Assembly: GCA_020438915.1 (NCBI GenBank)
Contig: JAGQTR010000105.1
Location: 1-10,642 of the forward strand
Reading direction: 5' to 3'
Origin: Mycobacterium sp.
GTDB taxonomy: Bacteria > Actinomycetota > Actinomycetes > Mycobacteriales > Mycobacteriaceae
DNA length: 10,642 nucleotides
In this document: one piece after another, positions 1-6,440 of the stretch
Layout of the letters: each line of letters opens with the position of its first letter
Numbering within the stretch: position 1 is the first letter of the stretch
Position numbers and translations under genes: made by a program
Notes under the pieces: model-generated
The model's database searches: none
The model's input: the letters and a program-made list of their open reading frames with translations, nothing else
What the model was told of the DNA's origin: nothing

Positions 1-1445
1 GCCTCCTCGGCGTCGTTCTTGGCGTTGAGGACGACCGCCGGTACGCCGACCTTGACCAGGCGCTCGTGTAGCTCTTCGGACTCGGCGACGTCTCGGGTGC
101 CCACCAGCACCGGCTGACCGGTCTTGTGTACCGCCGCGATGTGTTCGACGATGGCATCGATCTTGGCGCCGACCGTGACGTACACCCGGTCGACTTCGTC
201 CTCGCGGATGTTGGGCGTGTTGGGTGGGATCGGCGACACCCCGAGCTTGTAGAACTGGCGGAGCTGTTCGCCGGCGGCCAGGGCGGTTCCGGTCATCCCG
301 CAGACCCGTGGGTACCGGTTGATCAATGCCTGCACGGTGATGGTGTCGAGCACTTCCCCGGTCTCGGTGGTCTCGATGCCCTCTTTGGCCTCCACCGCGG
401 CCTGCAAACCGTCGGGCCACCGCTGCAGAGTCGCGATGCGGCCCCGGGAGGCGTTGATCAGATGCACCGCATTGTCGCGCACGATGTAGTGGACGTCGCG
501 CTGCAACAGCGCGCGTGCGTGCAGTGCGACGTTGATCTCGGTCAGCGTGGTGGCGACGTGTTCCTCGGAGTACAGATCGATACCGCCCAGTGCGGCTTCC
601 ACTTTGAGTGCGCCCACTTCGGTCAGGTGTACGTTGCGGCTGTCGGCGTCGGCCGCGAAATCCGTACCCTCGATCAGATCCCCGGCAAGGCGGATGAGCT
701 CGATCCGGGGTGTCTCCCGATGACTTGTTCCCGCCAGCACCAGCGGTACCAGCGCCTCGTCGACCAGTACCGAGTCGGCCTCGTCGATCAACGCTACGTC
801 GGGATTCGGCGACACCAGGTCCTCGACGTCGGTCACCAACTGGTCGCGCAGCACGTCGAAACCGATCTCGTTGACCGACGCGTAGGTGACGTCGCACCGG
901 TAGGCCGCACGGCGCTCGTCGGCGGTGGACTCGGCGGTGATCCAGCCGACGGTCAGCCCCATCGCCTCGATCAGCGGGCCCATCCATTCGGCGTCGCGAC
1001 GTGCCAGGTAGTCATTGATCGTGATGACATGCACGCTGCGACCGGCGAGGGCGTAGCCGGCTGCGGCGATCGCACCGGACAGGGTCTTGCCCTCGCCCGT
1101 GGCCATCTCGACGACGTCGCCTGCCAGCATCCGCAGCGCGGCTTGCAGCTGTACATCGAAGGGGCGCAGCGATGTCGTGCGCTCAGCTGCCTGGCGGGCT
1201 ATCGCCAGGAATTGGGGTATGTCGGCGGCGTCGGCCAGGTCTTCGAGCTCAAGTAAGCGGGCCGCCTTGCGCAGCTGCTCGTCATCGAGCTCAGCGGCTT
1301 TGGCGGCGAACTCGGCGGACTCGTCGACCAACCCCATCGACTGGGTATGGTCTTTTTCCGCGCTAGCCCCGAGCAGCTTCCAGAACCGGTTGGACAGCCG
1401 CCCCGGACCGGGTTTCGCGGATGTCTTCGAAGAGTTGCGTGCCAC
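1..1445 (-). CDS. secA2: Accessory Sec translocase ATPase SecA2 (5' part, truncated by window edge)
   Basis: SecA2 is the second, non-housekeeping SecA ATPase of mycobacteria, which powers export of a small set of proteins through the SecYEG channel. The visible part is residues 1-481. Walker A is MATGEGKT at 114-121, with the catalytic lysine at 120. The DEAD Walker B box is at 221-224, and the MTGTA motif, which marks the end of the cross-linking/NBD1 region, starts at 384. NBD2 begins near 'VLVGTRDVAESEELHERL'. The sequence closely follows M. smegmatis and M. tuberculosis SecA2 as I remember them. I chose the GTG at 1445 because the N-terminus (VARNSSKTSAKPGPGRLSNR) then matches the short N-terminus of M. 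smegmatis SecA2, and a TACCGT hexamer lies 6 nt upstream. An in-frame GTG at 1541 would add 32 residues. The C-terminal part lies outside the window. Confidence 0.95.
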   Translation of the reverse strand, partial: MARNSSKTSAKPGPGRLSNRFWKLLGASAEKDHTQSMGLVDESAEFAAKAAELDDEQLRKAARLLELEDLADAADIPQFLAIARQAAERTTSLRPFDVQLQAALRMLAGDVVEMATGEGKTLSGAIAAAGYALAGRSVHVITINDYLARRDAEWMGPLIEAMGLTVGWITAESTADERRAAYRCDVTYASVNEIGFDVLRDQLVTDVEDLVSPNPDVALIDEADSVLVDEALVPLVLAGTSHRETPRIELIRLAGDLIEGTDFAADADSRNVHLTEVGALKVEAALGGIDLYSEEHVATTLTEINVALHARALLQRDVHYIVRDNAVHLINASRGRIATLQRWPDGLQAAVEAKEGIETTETGEVLDTITVQALINRYPRVCGMTGTALAAGEQLRQFYKLGVSPIPPNTPNIREDEVDRVYVTVGAKIDAIVEHIAAVHKTGQPVLVGTRDVAESEELHERLVKVGVPAVVLNAKNDAEE

Positions 1446-1451
1446 ACGTTT

Positions 1452-1457
1452 ACGGTA
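1452..1457 (-). promoter_or_regulatory. Putative -10 element for leaderless secA2 transcript
   Basis: On the minus strand TACCGT fits the mycobacterial SigA -10 pattern TANNNT and ends exactly 6 nt before the GTG at 1445, so transcription would begin at or next to the start codon. No Shine-Dalgarno sequence precedes this GTG, and no convincing -35 is visible. Leaderless mRNAs are common in mycobacteria. Assignment is by pattern and spacing only. Confidence 0.45.
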
Positions 1458-1543
1458 CGCGGCGCGCGTCGGGGCGCTACCTGTAGGCCGAGCGACGCCA
1501 TACTTCTGGGCCACACCGACGCGGCGCCCGTCGATCGTCACGG

Positions 1544-1549
1544 TAGTTT
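1544..1549 (+). promoter_or_regulatory. Putative -10 element for leaderless bacA transcript
   Basis: TAGTTT fits TANNNT and ends 6 nt before the ATG at 1556, placing the expected transcription start on the A of the ATG. No purine-rich ribosome binding site is present between 1530 and 1555. The spacing is the same as for the divergent secA2 start. No -35 is recognisable. Confidence 0.45.
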
Positions 1550-1555
1550 GCCCGA

Positions 1556-3475
1556 ATGGAATTGTTCACCCCCACTCTCGACTGGTCCAGTGAGATCTGG
1601 ACCTCGCTGTTGTGGATCGCCAAAGGTTGGGGGTACGCGGCGGTGGCCACCCTGGTGGCCGTGGCACTGCTGGTCCGCTTCACCACCTGGGGTCGGCAGT
1701 TCTGGCGCATCACCCGGGGGTACTTCACCGGTCCTGAGAGCGTCGTGGTGTGGCTGTGGCTGGCGGGCATCCTGCTGCTGGTCATCTCGAGCGTCCGGCT
1801 ATCGGTGCTGTTCAGCTTCCAGGGCAACGACATGATGACCAGCTTCCAGGTGATCGCGTCGGGAGTCGGGGCCGGCGACGATGCCGTCAGGGAGTCGGGC
1901 AGGAACGGTTTCTGGCTCTCCATGGGCGTGTTTGCCGTCCTGGCGGTCATCAACGTCGCCACGATCATGCTCGACCTCTTCGTCACCCAGCGGTTCATGC
2001 TCCGCTGGCGCACCTGGCTCACAGACCAGCTGACCGGCGACTGGCTCGACGGTAAGGCCTACTACCGCACGCGGTTCATCGACGACACCATCGATAACCC
2101 TGACCAGCGCATCCAGGCCGACATCGACATCTTCACCGCCGGTGTCGGGGCCCTGCCCAACACGCCGAACAACACCTCGGGCAGCACGCTGCTGTTCGGC
2201 GCCGTCTCCTCGATCGCCGCGATGATCTCGTTCACCGCGATCCTGTGGAACCTGTCGGGCCCGGTGACCCTGCCCTTCGTCGGTGTCGAACTGCCCAAGG
2301 CGATGTTCTGGATCGGCATCGTCTACATCCTGTTCGCCACCGTCGTGGCTTTCTGGATCGGCCGGCCGATCATCACGCTGTCGTTCAACAACGAGAAGTT
2401 CAATGCCGTCTTCCGCTACGCCCTGGTTCGGCTGCGCGATGCGGCCGAGGCGGTCGCTTTCTACCGCGGGGAGATCGCAGAGCGCACCGGGCTTCGCCGC
2501 CGGTTCGCCCCGATCGTCGAGAACTACAAGAAGTACGTCAACCGCCTGGCGGCTTTTCTGGGCTGGAACCTCTCGATCAGCCAAGCCCAAGAGCTGATTC
2601 CCTACATCGTGCAGTTCTCCCGGTTTTACAACGGCGACATCACTCTTGGTCAGCTCTCGCAGACGGCCAGCGCGTTTCGCGAAATCCTCAGCGGGCTGTC
2701 GTTCTTCCGGAATGCCTACGACAACTTCGCCGGCTACCGTGCCGCGATCATCCGCCTGCACGGACTGGTGATCGCCAACGAAGAGGGCCGAGCGCTTCCC
2801 TCGCTGGCCGCCGAAAATTCCCCCGACGGACATGTCGAGCTCGACGATGTCGAGGTGCGGACCCCCGACGGTCGGCAGCTGATAGATCCGCTGGACCTGC
2901 GACTCGAGCCGGGCGAGGCATTGGTGGTCACCGGTGCGTCCGGCACTGGCAAGACCACTCTGCTGCGCAGCCTCGGCCGACTGTGGCCCTACGCGTCGGG
3001 CTCCATCCAATATCCCATTGAGGAGAATGCGACGTTGTTCTTGTCACAACTGCCGTATGTGCCTCTGGGAGATCTGCGGACCGTCGTGTCGTATCCGAAT
3101 CAGACCGGTTCCCTCACCGATGAGGATCTGAGCAGCGTCCTCAATCAGGTCGCGTTGCCGCATCTGACCGGCCGGCTCGACGAGGAACAGGACTGGGCCA
3201 AAGTGCTCTCCCCCGGCGAGCAGCAGCGGATCGCGTTCGCCCGCATCCTGCTCACCAAACCGCAGGCGGTGTTCCTCGATGAATCGACTTCTGCACTCGA
3301 CGAGGGACTGGAGCTGATGCTGTACCAGCTCGTACGAAGCGAGCTGCCCGACACCATCCTGGTCAGCGTCAGCCACCGCCACACCGTCGAGCAGCACCAC
3401 ACCCGGCAGTTGCAGCTGCTCGGCGGCGGCCGGTGGCATCTTGGTGACGTCGGCGAGGAGCCCGCCCCGGTTTAG
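1556..3475 (+). CDS. bacA: BacA/Rv1819c-type ABC transporter (fused membrane and ATPase domains)
   Basis: This is a 639-residue half-transporter, the same length as M. tuberculosis Rv1819c as I recall it. That family has an exporter-like fold but imports cobalamin and other hydrophilic compounds, including bleomycin and antimicrobial peptides, and works as a homodimer in the inner membrane. Hydrophobic segments lie at about 18-41, 63-86, 119-143, 212-233 and 249-273. The family hallmark NPDQRI is at 181-186, as in the ABC_membrane_2/SbmA-BacA group. The ATPase domain holds Walker A GASGTGKTT (460-468), signature LSPGEQQR (from 551), Walker B VFLDES (572-577) and H-loop VSVSH (His607). All catalytic residues are intact. 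The gene diverges from secA2 and its stop overlaps that of the convergent flavoprotein gene. The start is probably leaderless. Confidence 0.93.
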   Translation: MELFTPTLDWSSEIWTSLLWIAKGWGYAAVATLVAVALLVRFTTWGRQFWRITRGYFTGPESVVVWLWLAGILLLVISSVRLSVLFSFQGNDMMTSFQVIASGVGAGDDAVRESGRNGFWLSMGVFAVLAVINVATIMLDLFVTQRFMLRWRTWLTDQLTGDWLDGKAYYRTRFIDDTIDNPDQRIQADIDIFTAGVGALPNTPNNTSGSTLLFGAVSSIAAMISFTAILWNLSGPVTLPFVGVELPKAMFWIGIVYILFATVVAFWIGRPIITLSFNNEKFNAVFRYALVRLRDAAEAVAFYRGEIAERTGLRRRFAPIVENYKKYVNRLAAFLGWNLSISQAQELIPYIVQFSRFYNGDITLGQLSQTASAFREILSGLSFFRNAYDNFAGYRAAIIRLHGLVIANEEGRALPSLAAENSPDGHVELDDVEVRTPDGRQLIDPLDLRLEPGEALVVTGASGTGKTTLLRSLGRLWPYASGSIQYPIEENATLFLSQLPYVPLGDLRTVVSYPNQTGSLTDEDLSSVLNQVALPHLTGRLDEEQDWAKVLSPGEQQRIAFARILLTKPQAVFLDESTSALDEGLELMLYQLVRSELPDTILVSVSHRHTVEQHHTRQLQLLGGGRWHLGDVGEEPAPV

Positions 3476-4992
3476 GTGTGCGCGGCCGCGCGGGCGGCGT
3501 GTCCTCCCGCCTGCCGCGCTGCGTGTTCGCCCGCCCGCCGCCCGAAGAACGACCCCTCGCCGAGCTGCGTTCCGCTGGCGTAGCCCTTGCCATCCTGGGC
3601 GATGTTGCAGGCACACGCGCCCGCCGCGTAGAGCCCGCGCACCACGGTGGAGTCCTCGCGTAGCACCTCACCGTCGATCGACACCTTCAGTCCGCCCAGC
3701 GTGAACCCGGAGTACATCGCCTTGCCCAGGGTCAGGTCAAAGGCCGCCCACGGTCCGGTGTCTTGTGCCGCAACGTATTCCGGCTGTTTACCGAAGTCCG
3801 GGTCGACACCTTCGGCCGCGTTCGCGTTGTACCGCTGCAGGGTGGCGGCGAGGTTGCCCTCCGGAATCTTCAGTGCCGCTTCCATCTCGGCAACGGTCTC
3901 CCAGCCGTCGATGAATCGGATCAGCGGCATCTCGGGCATCCGCATGTGGGCTTCGTCGACGATGAGGTAGGCCGCCTGATCGGGCTGCTCGAGTACGAAG
4001 GCCGATGTTCGTGAATGGTAGGAGTCCTCGGCGACGAACCTTTTGCCGTCCTTGTTGACGATGATGCCGGTGAGCAGAATCTCGGGCGGGTAGGCCGCAG
4101 CGGTGATGAACAGTTGATCCATGTTGATCGCCACGCCACCGGCGGAGACGCCCAGCCGGATGCCCAGGCCGTCGTCGTTGGGGTTGCCCAGGATGTAGGG
4201 GGCCACCGTCCCGTGGTGTTTGGTTTTGCGCTCCTGCCCGAGCGCCGGTGTGTATTCGTTCACCATCTCGGCGTTCATCGCGAAGCCGCCTGCGGCGATG
4301 ATGACAGCCTTGGCCCTGACCTCGCCGGTGTCGCCGAAGTGCTTCCAGCGCACGCCGACCACCTCGCCGTCATCGTTGACGACGAGGCGGGTGGCTCCGG
4401 TTTCGTACCGGAACTGCACACCCAGGTCGGCGGCGCGCTTGAGCAGCAGGTCGATCACCATCGCCGCGCCACCCAATTCGCCGGGCACCGGCACGGAATG
4501 TCCGCGCGGCGCCGGTGTGGCCTGCTCACAGAACGGCCACACCTTCTCGTTGCCGGTGTAGGAGAGCCCCTCGGTGCCCGGCGGGACGACGACCTTGCCG
4601 GGGTAGTAGCTGCGCTCGAATTGGAAGCCGAGGCCCTCGAGCCAAGTGAAGTGTTCGACGCTGCCGTCGCAGTAGGCGCGGAGCTTGTCGTGTTCGGGTT
4701 CGCGGGAGGCGGCGACCAGATACTTGTACATCTCCTCCGGTGAATCGTCGTGCCCCGTCGCCAGCTGCACGGCAGTCCCGCCGCCGAGATAGAAGTGGCC
4801 GCCGGCCATCGACGTCGTCCCGCCGGCCGCCGCGGCCTTCTCCAGAACCAGGACCCGCGCGCCCGCCGCTGCGGCGCTGACCGCGGCGCAACCGCCGGCG
4901 ATTCCGAAACCGAGGACCAGCACGTCGGTTTCGTCCGACCAGGTGGTGACCGCATCCGCGCTCACGAGCTGTGGGATGTGCTGCATTGTCAC
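3472..4992 (-). CDS. FAD-binding flavoprotein, fumarate reductase/3-ketosteroid dehydrogenase-like (Rv1817 type)
   Basis: A 506-residue FAD_binding_2 family protein. The dinucleotide-binding motif GFGIAG is at 28-33, followed by the beta-strand end VLVLEKAAAAGGTTSMAGG, typical of the fumarate reductase/KstD superfamily. The second FAD contact near the C-terminus is GLYAAG at 453-458, followed by a GKGYASGTQLGEG segment. Such enzymes dehydrogenate or reduce ring or dicarboxylate substrates; a steroid or steroid-like substrate is my inference, supported by the KstR-type operator of its operon. No signal peptide is seen, so it is expected in the cytosol. The GTG start at 4992 has AGGAG at 4998-5002 with a 5-nt spacer, and overlaps the VOC stop codon as GTGA. 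An ATG at 4986 is the alternative. The last ~20 residues are Ala-rich. The TAA overlaps the bacA TAG. The exact substrate cannot be read from the sequence. Confidence 0.9.
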   Translation of the reverse strand: MTMQHIPQLVSADAVTTWSDETDVLVLGFGIAGGCAAVSAAAAGARVLVLEKAAAAGGTTSMAGGHFYLGGGTAVQLATGHDDSPEEMYKYLVAASREPEHDKLRAYCDGSVEHFTWLEGLGFQFERSYYPGKVVVPPGTEGLSYTGNEKVWPFCEQATPAPRGHSVPVPGELGGAAMVIDLLLKRAADLGVQFRYETGATRLVVNDDGEVVGVRWKHFGDTGEVRAKAVIIAAGGFAMNAEMVNEYTPALGQERKTKHHGTVAPYILGNPNDDGLGIRLGVSAGGVAINMDQLFITAAAYPPEILLTGIIVNKDGKRFVAEDSYHSRTSAFVLEQPDQAAYLIVDEAHMRMPEMPLIRFIDGWETVAEMEAALKIPEGNLAATLQRYNANAAEGVDPDFGKQPEYVAAQDTGPWAAFDLTLGKAMYSGFTLGGLKVSIDGEVLREDSTVVRGLYAAGACACNIAQDGKGYASGTQLGEGSFFGRRAGEHAARQAGGHAARAAAHT

Positions 4993-5501
4993 TGCTGCTC
5001 CTGTTTTCCCGTCGACTGCCGCTTCACCTGGTCAAAAAACGTGTGGATCTCGGGCGGAATGTAGGCGATCTCGATGTAGGGCACACCCGAGCTCTCCGCC
5101 GAAACATAGGCGAAACGCATTCCACCGGGCATGGTTCCGGTCATGACCGCGGGTGCGCCGTTGCGCTCGGCCTCGCCGACGGCCTCATCGAATCCCTCGG
5201 GGTCCCGGGCCTCGACGCAGACGTGGTGCAACCCCGGTCCGCACCGGTCCAGGAACTCGGTGTAGACGTTGCGGCCCGACACCGGAGCGATCAGTTCCAG
5301 CTGGGTGTCCCCGGCATAGCTCAACGAGATGTCGGCGACGAAGTCGGCGGGCTGGCCGCGGTAGCAACACTGGTCTGCGCTGAAGTGCACTCCGGGCATG
5401 CGAAGCCACTTCTTGGGGCCCAACAGCGAGGTCAGCATCGCTTCGGTGGCCGCAAGGTCCCGAGTTACCCAGGCGATCTGGACAGGTGTCTGGTCAAGCA
5501 T
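4989..5501 (-). CDS. VOC superfamily protein (glyoxalase/methylmalonyl-CoA epimerase-like)
   Basis: A 170-residue protein of the vicinal oxygen chelate fold (Glyoxalase_4-like), with two beta-alpha-beta-beta-beta modules. Candidate metal ligands are Gln8 in QIAWV (a His in methylmalonyl-CoA epimerases), Glu69 in LELI, His92 or His93 in GLHHV, and Glu144 in YIEIAY. Possible roles are an epimerase, isomerase or lyase acting on an acyl-CoA or ring-cleavage product; the sequence does not settle which. The ATG at 5501 is preferred because the protein then starts directly before the first beta strand and leaves 34 bp to the KstR-like box. A GTG at 5531 would add ten residues and sit 4 nt from the box. 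Neither start has a well-spaced ribosome binding site. The stop overlaps the flavoprotein start by 4 nt, so the two are translationally coupled and probably share a pathway. Confidence 0.85.
   Translation of the reverse strand: MLDQTPVQIAWVTRDLAATEAMLTSLLGPKKWLRMPGVHFSADQCCYRGQPADFVADISLSYAGDTQLELIAPVSGRNVYTEFLDRCGPGLHHVCVEARDPEGFDEAVGEAERNGAPAVMTGTMPGGMRFAYVSAESSGVPYIEIAYIPPEIHTFFDQVKRQSTGKQEQQ
4998..5002 (-). promoter_or_regulatory. Ribosome binding site deciding the flavoprotein GTG start
   Basis: AGGAG on the minus strand, inside the end of the VOC coding sequence, with a 5-nt spacer to the GTG at 4992. It supports the GTG start over the ATG six bases further on. Confidence 0.75.
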
Positions 5502-5535
5502 TCCTGTGAGGATATCGCCGGCGAGGCGCACTGGC

Positions 5536-5549
5536 TAGAACGTGTTCTA
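5536..5549. promoter_or_regulatory. KstR-type operator (TetR-family cholesterol regulon box)
   Basis: The sequence TAGAACGTGTTCTA has 6-bp arms (TAGAAC/GTTCTA) around a 2-bp centre. It matches the published KstR consensus TnnAACnnGTTnnA at every fixed position. KstR represses sterol side-chain and ring catabolism genes in mycobacteria and rhodococci and is released by 3-oxo-cholestenoyl-CoA-type ligands. The box lies in the 59-89 bp between the protease stop and the VOC start, the only intergenic space upstream of the VOC-flavoprotein operon. It should therefore repress that operon. The match is seen directly; binding is inferred. Confidence 0.75.
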
Positions 5550-5566
5550 ATCTTTCCCGATTTCAG

Positions 5567-5585
5567 GCGCGGTGCTCCACCGCGC
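5567..5585 (-). terminator. GC-rich hairpin after the secreted protease gene
   Basis: A perfect 8-bp stem (GCGCGGTG/CACCGCGC) with a 3-nt loop begins 5 bp beyond the protease stop codon. There is no U-tract. In mycobacteria such hairpins without a U-tract are often proposed as intrinsic or Rho-assisted terminators. It would separate the protease transcript from the VOC-flavoprotein operon, whose operator begins 18 bp further on. Confidence 0.55.
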
Positions 5586-5590
5586 GGCTG

Positions 5591-6325
5591 TCAGGGCTGG
5601 ACCGGTGCAGCGGCGAAGTCGGCGGACGCCGCGGAGATCGTGTCCTCACGGGCCTGCTGGCTGGCAACCTGCCAGGTGACCGCGGCCGGCAGGACGCCCC
5701 AGGTGCTGTTGAAGATGCCGATGAGCACCGTGCGCCCATCCGGTGTCGGGGTGTACACCGGCCCACCCGAGTCACCCTTCTTGCTGACCACACCATTGGC
5801 CATCGTGAACCAGCCGTTGTTCACCGATTCGACGGTCCCGCAGCTCTCCCCCGTCACCACGCCGAAGTGGCAGACGGGCATGCCGGCCACCGGAAGCACC
5901 GCAGGATCGGTGACCAGTACGCGTCCGCCGGGCAGCACGTTGTTGACCGCGACGTCAGACGTCAGGTTGATCACCTGCCAATCGGTGATCTGGTGGTTGG
6001 TATCGACCGTGGTGCCGTCGGGCGTATTGTCGCGGAACGAACCCTGGGTACCGATCATGTTGCCCTGCTTGTCCGAGACTGTTCCCGAAGCACGGCAATG
6101 GCCGGCGGTGAACGCCATCCGTGTCTGGGGGTCGACATAGCCGAGGGTGCACAGCACCGAGTCCTGGTGGATCTCCATACCCGGATAGACGAGGGTATCG
6201 GCTTGCGCCTGGGCCGGTGTCGAGGCGAGCAACAGGGTGGTGACCGTAGCGGCTACCGCGAGCAGCAGCTGCAGCAATCGATCCGATCCTGTCGACCGAT
6301 CCGACTCTGTTGACCCATCCCACAT
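5591..6325 (-). CDS. Secreted S1/trypsin-fold serine protease-like protein (Rv1815 type)
   Basis: A 244-residue exported protein. Residues 17-40 form a signal peptide (basic/polar start, hydrophobic LLQLLLAVAATVTTLLLA, then STPAQA as likely cleavage site), leaving a mature chain of about 204 residues. The catalytic triad of a chymotrypsin-like protease is visible: His76 in TAGHC, Asp115 in TDWQVI and Ser186 in GDSGGPV. Cys59/Cys77 and Cys152/Cys162 could form the two disulfides usual in this fold. It resembles M. tuberculosis Rv1815. Substrate is unknown. The ATG at 6325 has a GAGGGG ribosome binding site 4 nt upstream. It lies 115 bp after the FAD oxidoreductase gene, so it may have its own promoter, but I see no convincing -10 there. 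A hairpin follows its stop. Confidence 0.9.
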   Translation of the reverse strand: MWDGSTESDRSTGSDRLLQLLLAVAATVTTLLLASTPAQAQADTLVYPGMEIHQDSVLCTLGYVDPQTRMAFTAGHCRASGTVSDKQGNMIGTQGSFRDNTPDGTTVDTNHQITDWQVINLTSDVAVNNVLPGGRVLVTDPAVLPVAGMPVCHFGVVTGESCGTVESVNNGWFTMANGVVSKKGDSGGPVYTPTPDGRTVLIGIFNSTWGVLPAAVTWQVASQQAREDTISAASADFAAAPVQP

Positions 6326-6440
6326 AGTGCCCCTCGCCCTCTCGCCGGTGAACCCACTCTCGCGGCTTGCGTAACAGGCTCATCGCAATCAGGAAAAGGG
6401 TCGTTACATAAGAACCATGGCAGAGGACGGACGATCCGGC

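Noticed and set aside
126..1256. 376-residue open frame on the plus strand opposite secA2
   Set aside because: It is the antisense shadow of a well-conserved SecA2 coding sequence and has no recognisable domain of its own.
1799..3010. 403-residue open frame on the minus strand opposite bacA
   Set aside because: Its composition (rich in Arg, Gly, Asp, Gln) is typical of an antisense frame of high-GC DNA, and bacA on the other strand has all ABC motifs.
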